Of a DNA stretch of 64,000 bases, positions 32,701 to 44,829 are shown one piece after another. The stretch is from assembly GCA_029378245.1 (NCBI GenBank), contig JARKIF010000037.1:1-64000 (forward strand). The letters are read 5' to 3'. Position 1 is the stretch's first letter, and the number at the start of each line of letters is the position of its first letter. The position numbers and the translations under genes are program-made. Source of the stretch: Roridomyces roridus. Its lineage: Eukaryota > Basidiomycota > Agaricomycetes > Agaricales > Mycenaceae. A model generated the notes under the pieces. It was not told where the DNA came from. It did no database searches and saw only the letters and a program-made list of their open reading frames with translations.

Positions 32701-35647
32701 AAGCAACTGCAATTCAGACTACCACCCAGACAGCTTTCTTGGCAATCCTACCCGAAAGGTGGGTCCCAATTCCACCGTAAAAAGTTTCCCATCTGTTCAG
32801 GTCTCACTTCAGTCCAGTTTCCACCCCCGCAAGTTCCCTGCATGTCCCATAAAGCGATATCCACTGTTTTGAAGAAAGCAGCCCGAGCCAAATGAATACT
32901 CACCTTCAGGTATCCGATTTGGCACGGAATAGCCTCTATGCACTCACAGTGCTCAAAATCAACCTGAGTTTTGACTGAGGTGTGAGCTGTGAGGCCGCCG
33001 TTGACGAAAGAAAGTGAGATCACTGACCTACCACGTGTGAAATCAGAGTGATCTCAGCGTTTGATTTTTTTCTTGTGAGCTGAAGGTCCAATCTTCAGAA
33101 ACTGAAGACATAGAACTCATCTAGCAGCATATAGTACCCCATTTGATTTATCCCGGATTTTATGGACCTGAGGAAGCTGTCGAGTCTGCCATCGAGCTTG
33201 TTCAAAGAGTAAAGCACCGAGAATAGACATGCATGTCCAACCTCAAATCTTGTTCGTCAACCTATCCTCAACCTAAACTCTGGTTATCTGGGCTCAAATT
33301 CGTTTTCAAATCGCGAGTAGATGTCCTTGGCAGCCCTCAGGAGAATCCCGGAGGCTTAGCCCTTGTAGACTGACAATACTTGGACGATGCCCGAAATGCC
33401 CGACAAGTCCAAGTAACCGGCGTGTCAGGCTCGACTCGTCGCATGGCACTTTGCTCAAGCGCTCATCCATGCTCAAGGAGGTAAGGAATAATCTTAACAT
33501 TCTAGCTATCATATACAGAGTAGGGCAAGAGATAAATAACCCTCTTGAATCTCATACATACTCATCGACAATCACCACCACGACAAAGTGTTGTCCCAGC
33601 TGCCAACGGCAGTGATGCATTCACTGCGCTGCTATTCTGAAGGGAGGATGAAACCTAATACGAGGCGGACGACGCACGATAGGTGGATTGAGGAGCAGGG
33701 TCTGGCCCAACTATAATCCCCACAAGCACGCGCCGAGCATACCGGCAAGCCATATAATTTGAGAGGCGGGGAACGAGGGCGGAGCCTAGTCCGTTGGTTA
33801 CAGATGGCTATGCAGGGAAGTGGTCGTGGACGACAGGGAAGACGGAGAGGCAGTGCCGAATGCGCCTACGCCGGAGCCTTCCTTCTGCTGGATGAGGATC
33901 GGAGGTCCAATACGATGGACGATGGTTTGACAACGGGGAAATGAAGACACTGAGAGACTGTAGCTGGCCGACGTGGTCAAGTTTCGTGGCCCAAGAGAAG
34001 CGCAGCCAGAATGGAGCTCTGGAAGTCGCAGATGAAGACGGGTGGGTGTTGGGCGAGAGCGAGAGCGACAAAAGGCTTGCAGACGGAAGGCAATTGGACG
34101 ATGGATAAGACGGCGTAGCCCACGACGAAGAGCACTGCGCAGATTAGATGAGGAAAACATAGCAGAGGCGTGGAACGCACTTTGGCCGAGATTCGACAGA
34201 ATCCAGCATCACACACACTGCTCAACACACGTCTCGAATTCCTGCAGCTGGAGGCAGATTTCTCCTCCTGTCCTCCTCCTATAAAACACTCTCCCGGCTC
34301 CGTCGTCCGAGCCCTCCCAACCGCGCCGGAGTTCTGTGGGGTAAGTCAGCACTACATGGATGTTGTGCCGGACGCGAAGAATCTAAGGCTGATTCAGAGC
34401 CCAGATACTTGCCAGAACTTCCGGATGCGAGGCGAAGATGGGCTGGTGGTGAAAGAGAGGCAGCGCCGGTCCGCACTGCATCCGAATTGCATCCGAAATG
34501 GCACCATTTTGTTTCTTCTCACGCAATGTTACGTAGCCGCGAGTTTTCACCTTCACGCCCTCTGCACTCCTCTGCACCTTCTACTCTCTCGTGTACCTCA
34601 CCCGACTTCCCATGCCTTCAAAAATTCGCCGTCTCCAACGCCCGGACACTGTACTGGCAGGTGGGCTCATCAAATTGAACACTACCTTTTCTCCTGCTCT
34701 GTAGTCTGCATGCCCCGCAGCTCTGCCCGTGAGTGCCACCGTACCCATTCGCGGATGCCTAGCCATTCCGGCCCTCCCCGCTGATTCAATCGCCGCTGTA
34801 CACGTGTTGTGGTGCCATTTGGCATTCACGCAGTCTTCCGGGGCAAGGCAACGCGCGCGCCAGCGGGAGTGTGGATCGAGGGTGGGCCAGTAGTGGGCGG
34901 AGGTATGTGGCGGTTGCATAAATTGACCAACGAGCGCCATGGGTGTGCAGCGGGTAGGGCGGATAGCAAGTGTAGAAGGCGGCGGGCGGGCAACACGTGT
35001 AGACAGCGGGTTTACGTAGCACCGCAGCCTTTTTCCCCCAGCATATTTAATGTATTCACTCGCTCCGAGTCCAGTGTCCTATGAACGCGGGAAGATATCC
35101 TGCCCATGATAATTACATAAGGCGGCGCGTGGCGGGCAGGCGGTGACTTGTTTGCGCAGTGAGGTCAGCTTTATTGCAACATATAGTACCTTTGCATGAC
35201 TTCAAGTCTCTATCTCTTATGGGTTGCAGCTTTATTGCAACCTTTATTCCAGCATTTATTGCATCTAGGGGGAATTGCTTCTATCCCTTCTAATTAGAAT
35301 GGACACATGCACCATATGTCCCTTCTAATTAGAAGGGATATATGGGTCCTAAAGGTGGTGACTCAAGCGAGAAGACGCACCGCCCACCCCCTTTTCTCTG
35401 GGCTCCTCATACGCGTACGCATCCCGGCGTCGATCGACAGCAGGAGTGTCTTGATGAGGAAACCGCCGTTGAGTGGGTGGTTCTCGAGATCGATGGACTG
35501 GGACGAATTGTAGACTGTCGTCTCCCCTGGAATCGGGACGCCTGATGATGCGAGGAGGTTCAACATCGTGTAATTATAATTGATGAGGTGACGCGTACCC
35601 TGCGGAATGGCGTTGAAGAGTACTCGTGCGTTGGGAACGGACGACAT
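29795..35647 (-). CDS. Medium-chain reductase copy 2, with 4.3-kb transposon in intron 2
   Basis: Ten exons matching the intact paralogues: 35647-35599, 35541-35381, 31033-30959, 30877-30710, 30645-30602, 30548-30387, 30325-30253, 30200-30182, 30131-30094, 30040-29795, giving 344 residues. N-terminus MSSVPNARVLFNAIPQG; NAD(P)-binding region GETVFVSSGASAVGT...[22 protein letters not shown]. The element at 31076-35357 lies wholly between the exon 2 donor and the exon 3 acceptor. Exon 4 is one base shorter than in the paralogues, and the usual exon 3 donor (GTACCT) is GCACCT here. The frame survives only if an upstream GTAGTG donor is used, at the cost of four residues. Coding potential is therefore kept, but splicing of a 4.3-kb intron is doubtful. 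Promoter elements upstream are conserved. Confidence 0.75.
31076..31580 (+). repeat. Left arm of long terminal inverted repeat
   Basis: Reverse complement of 34850-35357 over about 505 bp. Differences include single-base changes and small indels (for example a T/C change near 31330). Contains the near-palindrome CCCTTCTAATTAGAAGGG at about 31097. Confidence 0.88.
34850..35357 (-). repeat. Right arm of long terminal inverted repeat
   Basis: Partner of 31076-31580; ends in GGGTCCTAAAGGTG next to the 8-bp target duplication. Confidence 0.88.
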
Positions 35648-35690
35648 TTACCTGCTTGGTTTGGGGCTACTCTCCGAGTTGGTTGAGTAT

Positions 35691-35744
35691 TTATATACTT
35701 GAGTCACTGTGGTCGGACGCGTAGGGCTAAACGGTTAAATGGAC
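35691..35744 (-). promoter_or_regulatory. Conserved core promoter of reductase copy 2
   Basis: On the minus strand: GTCCATTTAACCGTTT (35744-35729), then CACAGTGACTC, then the TATA-like GTATATAA (35698-35691) about 45 bp before the ATG. The same three elements in the same order precede the copies at 39403 and 44711. Confidence 0.6.
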
Positions 35745-35800
35745 TGTGAATGTTCCGTTGATCTTGTCAACGTTCAAGTTGCTGAAGTTAACTCAGGACG

Positions 35801-37050
35801 GGTATTGCAGCCCGAGTCGATGTATTTTAGCTGCCATTGACGGAGTGTCTGAGCCAAAGGGTACCGGGTAGCGCCATTAAATTTACAAGTGAGTCGTTAC
35901 TCCCGTCCTGCCACTGCTAGTTCGATCGCATCAGATGTACACACCAAAAGGCCGCGCAGAGCGGGCCACCGCTATCTACTTATGTCGGTTCAAGTTGTGT
36001 TGCAATGCCGCTGCGTCAACTTTGAGATCTTGGAATTGAATGAACCCCGGCAGCCCACTGCCCTACAACTACGCTGGTCATGAGTCCAGACTTCAAGTAC
36101 AACAACGATGCCGCCATTCCGCTGGCCACCCGATTTTGGCGTGCTGTATGATGCACGGTGGCCAAAATGGCAACTTCTACGAGTATTTATCATCCACGCC
36201 CGAATCGAACAGGGTTCCTGCGGAAGAGTGCGGTGCAAGGCCGCGCAGGTGCCACCAACCGCGGCGCAAGTGCAGCGATAGCTTCTCTCAAGTTCTAATT
36301 TAGTAGTGTTCCGTACTTTGCCGTGTCCGAATTAGCCCAATGCACGGGACGTTGGATGCCGGTCGGTGCCGAAGACGGAGTCGCATCGGCACGTTGGAAC
36401 GCGTACGTGATGCACTTGTATGATCGTGCATTCCTTAAAACTTGGCAATACACACCCCCTGCGAGTTTCTACAATTGAAACGCGGGCTTTTCCCGCCACG
36501 GTGTACATGATTGCCGGGAACCCGAGCAAGCCGTTAGATCAACGGCATCCGATCAATCAATCACCGCGCAATGTCATCTCTTCAGGAACGCCCACATGGT
36601 GCAAAACCACGGTCCAGAATGCGGACCTAGCCGCGTCGCCGTGCCTTGTCTCAAACGTCTCACCGGCCCTGGACTCAGATGGGAATCCCGGACACGAGTC
36701 ACACGACCACCTGCCCTGTCCTGCGAAAAAGACTCCTCCTGCAGTTTCCCCCGCTGGCAACCAAGAGGGGCCTTCAATCTGTATTTACTGCCCACGACGG
36801 CCCACCCCGCGCCACCAAATTACAGAATTCAATTATAATGATAGGAGATGATAGGGTTGCCGTATGCGTTTCCTTGCTTGACCGGTTCACGCGCTGCCCA
36901 GAGGTACCCACTTGTCCGGCGGCTTTGTCAGTGTTACGTTATACCCACCCTCTCCTTGGTACTTACCCCGATTCCTCCCTCGGGCGCCCACATACCCCCT
37001 CCCTCCCTCGTTTGATTCCAGACTGGCTGCTGGCTGGAAGCTGGAAGACC
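35801..37050. other. Spacer without a recognised gene
   Basis: Short frames on both strands have no motif. AAGGCCGCGCAG occurs twice (about 35946 and 36238). This is the left half of the unique centre between the two inverted arms. Confidence 0.4.
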
Positions 37051-38776
37051 ATGGCTACGTCGTCCCTGCCAGTGCCAGCGGCTGTTTCTCAGCACTTGGT
37101 CGAAACCACGCTCGGCGCTGTGTTCTTCGGGCTCGTATTTTCTTGCATGTGCGTCACGGTTTTCTTGACTCGAGAGCCAGGGCTGATGCATGGCACACGA
37201 CACGTAGATTGTTCGGCGTCAGTTCGCTGCAGGTGTATCTGTATTACCACCATTATCCCAACGATGGGCTGCTGTACAAGGGTTCCGTGCGTTCCCTTCT
37301 TCTTTCTGGGTTGGGGGAAAATTGAGTCGGAGTCTCGCCAGATCGGAGTCCTGTGGTACGCACCTTGCTTTCGATTTTTCGGGAATCGTGTCAATTTACA
37401 TCCATCTCAGGATCCTGGACGCCTTCCACGTCGCATTGACGATTTTCTCGTCGTACCATTATGGGGTGGCTAGTTTCGGCAGCCTCGAAAAGCTGGAGAT
37501 TGTAATCTGGTCATTCAAGGTACGTCCATCCTTGTTCCCGTGGTATTTCATGTTCTAACCTCTTCTCCCGCAGCTCGCCACGGCAGTACAAGTCGTCATA
37601 ATCGTAATTGTACAAAGGTGCGCCCGGCTTCCTACTGCCAAGGCTCGAATCAACTCCGCCCAGCATGTACACCTATCGGCTTTGGCTGCGTGCGTCCCGG
37701 TTCCTCTCTTCTTTGACTTGAATTCACGGGTGTGAGAAGTGAGCGGGTACCACCACGGTGTATTGCGCTACATAGTTACCGCCGTCGTCCTTGGGGGATT
37801 CGGTATCGGTGTTCGTAAGTCCACCCGATTCCTGTGCTTCTCTTTCCTCCGGTTGGCTCACACATTTGTGTATAGTCCTCACATACGAAACGTAAGTCAT
37901 CCGCCGATCCCTTCTTTACCTCGAACGCACTGCCGCATACAGATACACAATATCCACCTTCGCCGAGCTCCCGTCTATCGCCTGGGCCATCGAAGCATCC
38001 TTCTCCGCCTCCACAACCATCGACGTAGGGTTGAGCGCCGCCATGTGCTGGTACCTGCGAAAAAGCAAGAACCTCGTCCTCCACTCTCATTCTTCCTACG
38101 GCGGCTCAGGGGGACAGCTGAATTCGAGGATCTCGGGGTTGATACAGTATACGCTCTCATGTGGGGTGTTTACTAGGTGCGTTGCGGTGGGGATTGAATA
38201 TTGAGGGCGGTAGGCTGATTGATGTTGATCAAGTGTGTGTTCGTTGGCAGCTCTGGCAACGTTCATAGCGATGCCAGATAACCTCATATTCCTCGCGCTC
38301 ACTTTCATCCTCACGAGGCGTAAGTCCCTTCTCCTGCTCCTTCCCCCTTCCTAATTCGGATTGTAATCCTGGCACAAGTGTACATGAACTCGTACACAGC
38401 GATGATGAACACCCGCCGCCGTCAAGATTCTAGCTCCGGCGGTGGCGGCGGCGGCGGGGCTTCGTTTTCCATCAGCGGCGCTGGCCATGGCGGGAGGAGC
38501 GGGGCTGAGGCAGTTGTGTCTATTCCCCTTTGGACGAATCCCGGCAGCAGGACGCAGATTCAGACCGGCGATGTTGAGAGTGTACGTGCTCTCTCTTCAA
38601 CGTCTCCGCAGTGACTGGCACTGACGATACAGCAGCAGCGCACGCAGCCAGGTGCACATCAATTTCAAACCTCAACGGCAGCGCAGCAAAAGGCGCTAGA
38701 GGCGCTTGATTGGGGGCATGGAAACGGACAGCGGGAAGAGGACATTGGATACCCACCTTATGCGCGCGATTGGTGA
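37051..38776 (+). CDS. DUF6534-type seven-transmembrane protein
   Basis: Twelve exons: 37051-37148, 37208-37286, 37342-37355, 37411-37519, 37574-37617, 37664-37689, 37737-37814, 37876-37891, 37943-38176, 38234-38319, 38379-38581, 38633-38776; 376 residues with all phases consistent. Family landmarks are a first helix ending in FSCILFGVSSLQVYLYY, then YPNDGLLYKGS, WILDAFHVALTIFSSYHY, ETYTISTFAELPS, CWYLRKSK, GLIQYTLSCGVFTS and RLYMNSYTAMMNTRRR after the seventh helix. The C-terminal tail is Gly/Ser/Gln-rich and cytoplasmic. Exons 3 and 8 are only 14 and 16 nt. The intron 6 acceptor is a GAGAAG tandem, so the product may vary by one residue. Such proteins are abundant in mushroom genomes; their function is unknown. 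Confidence 0.88.
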
Positions 38777-39299
38777 TGCGACAGAAAATAAAACAGAGGG
38801 GCGTTGTCAACTTGTAATATGAGGGAACTTTTGTATGTAACATAATTAGTAGTCTTCTTCAATTCACTGGGACTCGGGGATTCAAACGTTAAATTTGGAT
38901 TCATCATGCGGTCTTCATTTCAGTGCATCGAGTCTAGCCTTGGCACTTATTTATCTGGCCCTGGTGTTGTATGTAACCAAGGTCCAAGAGTTCTGCGGGG
39001 ATCCGAATGACCAGTGACCGCATGGCCCGTGTGCTAAATTTACATTGCGAGCCGGATGCCTGAATGCCGCTATTCGGCTGATCCGCACCTGTGATGTGAT
39101 TATTTGATTGCGCATCATTTATATGTGATTCCTTGATCTAACTAGGATTCGACGACGGCTGAAAGTGTGCGTTTCGCCGGAGGCGCCGAGACACTACTGC
39201 GATGTCTCTCCGTGGGGCAATGCCGTTACTCCAAACTCGATTGGCTCGAAGCATTTCGCAACTTACTAAACCGTTGACAGGATCAACGGAACATTCACA
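38777..39299. other. Spacer before reductase copy 3
   Basis: No gene seen. From about 39262 the sequence matches, inverted, the region upstream of the copy at 35647 (AACGTTGACA.GATCAACGGAACATTCACAG), marking the inner edge of the inverted duplication. Confidence 0.6.
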
Positions 39300-39365
39300 G
39301 TCCATTTAACCGTTTTACCCGTGCGCGTCCGTCCACAGTGACTCGGTCGTTCAGCAAGTATATAT
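39300..39365 (+). promoter_or_regulatory. Conserved core promoter of reductase copy 3
   Basis: GTCCATTTAACCGTTT (39300-39315), CACAGTGACTC (39334-39344) and TATATAT (39359-39365), 38 bp before the ATG. The order and spacing are shared with the other two complete copies. Confidence 0.65.
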
Positions 39366-39402
39366 TCAACCAATTCTGAGAGTAGCCACAACAAAAAAGT
39401 AA

Positions 39403-40945
39403 ATGTCGCCCGTTCCCAACGCACGAGTACTCTTCAATGCGATTCCGCAAGGTAAGCATCACCTCACCAATGGGTACACGATGTTGAACCCGTTTGGGTC
39501 AGGCGTCCCGACTCCAGGGCAAACGACGGTCTACGATTCGTCCCAGTCGATCGACCTCGAGAGCCACCCGCTCAACGGTGGTTTCCTGATCAAAACACTC
39601 GTCTTGTCGATCGACCCCGGCATGCGAACGCGTATGAGAAGTACCGAAGAAAAGTCCTATGCCGTGCGTCCTCCCCAGAACTCCCAAATCCGCTTTTGAT
39701 TGGTTTGCGGGGTAGACTGCGTTTGAAATCGGCCAACCGCTCGAAGGGTTCGGCATCGGCGTCGTCCTGCGCTCGGAGAATCCAGATGTTGCGGTCGGGA
39801 AGTACCTCCAAGGACGGGGATTCCGTGCGTCCTGTCTCCCTCCTGCTTTCACGGTTTGACCGACAGATACCACGTTCCAGTTCATCAACAATACTTTGTT
39901 CTCCCTTCCCTTCCATTTGGGATGTTCTTCCTCGATAGACACCCGGCTTTACCACTCACGACGTACGTCGGCGCGCTTGGATTACCGGGTAAAACGGCGT
40001 GGGCAGGCTGGAAGGACTACTCACGGGCGAAAAAGGTAGGGTCTGGGCATCAGACATGGTTGAACTCTGTCTGATACACTCTCTTGCACCACAGGGAGAG
40101 ACGGTATTCGTGCCATCCGGGGCTAGTGCCGTCGGGACGTACGTGTTCCCTCTTCAAATCCATTAGCATACTTATCGCTGACAATCGATACCCAGAATGG
40201 TCATCCAACTAGCGAAACTCGACGGCCTCAAGATCATCGCTTCAGCGGGATCGGAGGAGAAGGTCGAGTTCCTCCGTAAACTGGGCGTGGACGTCGCATT
40301 CAACTACAAGACTGTGGACACGCGCGGCGTGCTCGAGCGTGAAGGGCCCATTCATATGTGCGTGTTTCATCCTCCATCTTCCATCTTCGTTGGTCATGAT
40401 TCAAACGGCCGCCATCTAGATATTGGGATAGCGTAGGAGGCGAGACTTTCAACGCCGCACTCGATAACGCTGCAGTCGGGGCACGCTTTATGGTGCGTAT
40501 CTTGTGATTGTGACGGAATTTATCGTGACTCCCTTACATAGGAATGCGGTCAAATGACGAGTACGTCCCCAATTCTTCAAGTTCACCTTCCGTCCCCCTA
40601 ATTCAACACACAGCCCTCAACAGCGTCGGCAGTCATGCTATAACAATTGAGGTGAGTCCGCATTCCATTGAATCCCCGCGTGCAGTCGCAGCTAGACCAA
40701 CACACCAGAATCCGATGGCAATCTTTGGCAAATCCGTGTCAATACACTTCATCACTTCGTTCCTCATCATCCCGAAGCACTTGGAGGAGTTCAATCGCGT
40801 CGTGCCGGCGGCACTCGTTGCGGGAACGCTCCTGCGCAGCCCGGAAGATGTTCGGCATGGGTTGGAGTGCGTTGGAGAGATGATACGTGCCGTGCAGAGT
40901 GGGGAGACAAGGGGGAAGGCGGTGGTTGTGTTGGGTGAGGCCTAG
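39403..40945 (+). CDS. NADP-dependent medium-chain reductase (alkenal/enone reductase type)
   Basis: Ten exons: 39403-39451, 39503-39663, 39716-39801, 39867-40035, 40095-40138, 40196-40357, 40420-40492, 40542-40560, 40614-40651, 40709-40945; 345 residues, all phases consistent. It belongs to the zinc-free branch of medium-chain dehydrogenase/reductases (leukotriene B4 dehydrogenase or double-bond reductase type). Evidence: RVLFNAIPQG at the start, PLNGGFLIKTLVLSIDPGMR, GFGIGVVLRSENPDVAVG, YVGALGLPGKTAWAGW, the nucleotide-binding loop [56 protein letters not shown], and the C-terminal HGLECVGEMIRAVQSGE. Length equals the family norm. It likely reduces conjugated C=C bonds of enals or enones with NADPH in the cytosol; the substrate is unknown. 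Exon 8 is a 19-nt microexon conserved in the paralogues. Tail-to-tail with the F-box gene. Confidence 0.92.
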
Positions 40946-41269
40946 GCTTGAAATTCGACAGACGTGTACCAAGATCTGAAATCTTAAAATATCCCCCGCT
41001 CAGACATTATGACCTGGCCCATGTAAAGGCTGGAATCTGACCGACACGCTGCGTTGGCCCGCACCGGCGCTGAATAGGAAGCCCGCGTTTTTCCGTTCGT
41101 TTCCAAACACCGGACCTTATTGACAACCCACCCTGCAGTATGAGGGCTAAACTGCATATGTGATGCCCAGGCCACCAGAACGGCATCGAGATTGAACAAC
41201 AAAAAACACCTAGATAGATGAACCAAACCTAAGGAAAGAGATGGAGATGAGCGTCGGTCGAAGGATTGT
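40946..41269. other. Tail-to-tail spacer
   Basis: Shared 3' flank of the reductase (+) and F-box (-) genes. No gene or strong structure seen. The counterpart in the other arm is 29469-29794. Confidence 0.5.
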
Positions 41270-42835
41270 CTACTCCCCGCCCACGCAAGCAGGAAACGCG
41301 AGAATCTCCTCATCGTCAGCTGGAAAATCGTAAATCAGATGATTCTCCAAGCAAAGGGCGAACAAACCTCCACGCGACGGCCAGTAAATCGTCGGTGCCC
41401 CAGTAAGAGGCACCCGCACCTGCACATCCAGCCCGTCTGCTTGCAGCTGTGCAATCTTGTCCGCGGGCGCTCCATACGGGATGAAGGGCTCCGCGACAAT
41501 CAGACTCGGGTTGTTGGCTCGGAGGAAGTGATATGTGGGCTGTAGAGTGAGCGAGAATGACTTGAGCTGAGTCCCAGGCGCACGCGCGGACAGCATCGAC
41601 GCCACTCGATCATATTCGTATCCGTACGTGTAAGTCACGCCCGACACTCCCCGGATGACGACCGGCGTGTAGTGTGAGGGCGTGTGCCCCGAGGGCCTTG
41701 CCATCATCGTGTCCCCGATATGGTTCACACTCTCTACTATGGACAAGTGGCGGAGCGATGGGAGAATGGTGGTGGATTGGAGGATGTTGTATATCGTCCT
41801 GGACCCAAAGTTTCCGGTAAAGTCAAGGCGGAGCGAAGTGAGGGATGGGATGGTCTGGAACACTTCGTTGAGGGCCGCGTCTGTGATATACTGTGTGACG
41901 CAGAGAGTTAAATCGACGAGCGTGCACCCGGAGCGGGAGATTAAGTTGCACAGGGCCGTGATGGCCGGGAGGTTGTGAAGCACGACGTCGAGGTTACGGA
42001 GGTGGGGGAGGGTGACGGCGTCCAGGTAAAGGGCCGCACTCAAACAGAGTGACTCCAAGGGAAGGGGGTGGGTGATCGCAGGAGGACTGGGCGCCCGCAT
42101 CCGGACATGCGGCAATGATAAATGACGGAGGTTCGGCAGAGATCGAAAGATCTCTTCAAATTCCTCGACATCGATGGGTCCCAGGAGTTTGAGAGTGCTC
42201 AGGGTTTTGGAGCAAAGGCGGAGGCTAGAGAAACTGGTCATAGTATGGATGTGGAGCTCCTCTAACTGGGGCATATCGGAAAAAGCGGGGAATGTCTCGG
42301 TTCGATTCAGATACCCGGGCTGAGTCTGAATATGGAGAGATAGGTGTCGCAGGGCCGGGAATGGTCCACTGAACGAGCTGACGAATTCGGCCCACTGGGA
42401 TGACGGCACGCTCAGTGCGAGGGTGCTGAATTGAGGCGCATATGTTTCGATCAACGGGATCAACCCGGCTGGGAGCACGACGCATGCCCGGGGACAGCGC
42501 ACCGTGAGTGAAATCGGATGCGCTTTCGCCCGACGGAACCAGGTGTGAAGGAGCTGCACAATGCCTTCGGAATGGGGCAGGGTAAAGTCGACGGAGTTCC
42601 ACAGCTGGACAGTCCCCAGCGAGACCTCCCGCCAACGAGCACAAATTTGCGCCAGGACAAGGGGAACGGAGTATCGACTGGGCTGGACGCTGCCATGAGC
42701 GGGAAGAGACTGGAGGAAGATCTCGCGGACGATATCGTCGGGAATAGTCTCCAATGGGTAGTGTCTGGTCTCCCCGGCCCGGATGGCTGCTCGATCGACG
42801 ATGACTGGCTGTGAGCGGGGAGGACCGTCGGACAT
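41270..42835 (-). CDS. F-box/LRR protein copy B, intact
   Basis: Single uninterrupted exon of 521 residues. Residues about 25-75 form an F-box (YPLETIPDDIVREIFLQSLP; LVLAQICARWREVSLGTVQLW). The rest is made of irregular leucine-rich segments, for example LRHLSLHIQTQP, LEELHIHTM, LRHLSLPHVRM and PSLTSLRLDF, as in the large F-box families of Agaricomycetes. By family knowledge the F-box binds Skp1 in an SCF ubiquitin ligase and the repeats choose the substrate; the target is unknown. The 5' end faces reductase copy 4 at 334 bp. The start MSDGPPRSQP is shared with copy A. This is the reference for reading the broken copy at 26141. Confidence 0.9.
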   Translation of the reverse strand: MSDGPPRSQPVIVDRAAIRAGETRHYPLETIPDDIVREIFLQSLPAHGSVQPSRYSVPLVLAQICARWREVSLGTVQLWNSVDFTLPHSEGIVQLLHTWFRRAKAHPISLTVRCPRACVVLPAGLIPLIETYAPQFSTLALSVPSSQWAEFVSSFSGPFPALRHLSLHIQTQPGYLNRTETFPAFSDMPQLEELHIHTMTSFSSLRLCSKTLSTLKLLGPIDVEEFEEIFRSLPNLRHLSLPHVRMRAPSPPAITHPLPLESLCLSAALYLDAVTLPHLRNLDVVLHNLPAITALCNLISRSGCTLVDLTLCVTQYITDAALNEVFQTIPSLTSLRLDFTGNFGSRTIYNILQSTTILPSLRHLSIVESVNHIGDTMMARPSGHTPSHYTPVVIRGVSGVTYTYGYEYDRVASMLSARAPGTQLKSFSLTLQPTYHFLRANNPSLIVAEPFIPYGAPADKIAQLQADGLDVQVRVPLTGAPTIYWPSRGGLFALCLENHLIYDFPADDEEILAFPACVGGE

Positions 42836-43168
42836 GGCGGTGAGAAGAAAGAGCGTATTGATCCGTGATCACCGGACTCGCCCTTTCTTCTCACCACCAT
42901 CACGAATCATCTGTGGCAAGCGCCCCTCCGCCTTTCCAAGAAGCGATGCCATCTTGATCATTTCCCGCTTCGTCACTCGACCTCAATCAGGCTCCAGACC
43001 CTCCTTGAACTCTTGTCGACGTGTCGTATTGTTAAATCTGGGTGGATTCGTGGCTTCACAGCTGTCCTTCTCGTCTTGCTGGATCACTGAGAACGATGTC
43101 AATTGTACAATCTATAATACCCAATGCCTTGCGACTACGATATGAAACACATCTGCCTAGATTCACTG
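42836..43168. other. Compact spacer of arm B
   Basis: Contains two GGTGAGAAGAAAG-type motifs facing each other (about 42838 and 42885) and the GCCTGATTGAGGTCGAGTGACG patch that also appears, displaced, in the expanded spacer of arm A. No gene. Confidence 0.55.
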
Positions 43169-44711
<1,543 letters not shown>

Positions 44712-44762
44712 TTGCTTGTAAGGTTGGGCTCCAGTCTGAGTTGGTTACGAAACCAGGAATGA

Positions 44763-44822
44763 ATATATATATACTCGACAGAAACCGAGTCACCCACGCA
44801 ACGGCTAAACGGTTAAATGGAC
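44763..44822 (-). promoter_or_regulatory. Conserved core promoter of reductase copy 4
   Basis: Minus strand: GTCCATTTAACCGTTT (44822-44807), GGGTGACTC, then a TATATATATA run (about 44773-44763) some 55 bp before the ATG. Confidence 0.6.
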
Positions 44823-44829
44823 GACGGTT

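Larger units (their letters stand above)
31076..35357. mobile_element. Long-TIR transposon, 4282 bp, no transposase seen
   Basis: Flanked by the 8-bp duplication GTGACTCA (31068-31075 and 35358-35365). Ends are CACCTTTAGGACCC and its inverse. The inverted arms continue for about 505 bp (31076-31580 and 34850-35357) with few differences, and each arm contains two small palindromes centred on TTCTAATTAGAA plus TGCAATAAA repeats. The interior (31581-34849) has no recognisable transposase. It carries scattered frames, among them one with possible membrane helices on the minus strand at 34228-33977 (LICAVLFVVGYAVLSIVQLP). The 8-bp duplication suggests hAT or a related group; such long arms are unusual. 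It may be a foldback element or one that captured gene pieces. Confidence 0.85.

Noticed and set aside
33977..34228. Hydrophobic minus-strand frame within the 4.28-kb element, considered as a captured receptor gene
   Set aside because: Only one or two possible helices and no consistent exon chain; kept only as a remark.
31076..35357. Possibility that the two 505-bp arms are LTRs
   Set aside because: They are inverted, not direct, and the duplication is 8 bp with no gag-pol between them.
38096..38843. Minus-strand frames opposite the DUF6534 gene
   Set aside because: They run antisense to well-supported exons and have no recognisable features.
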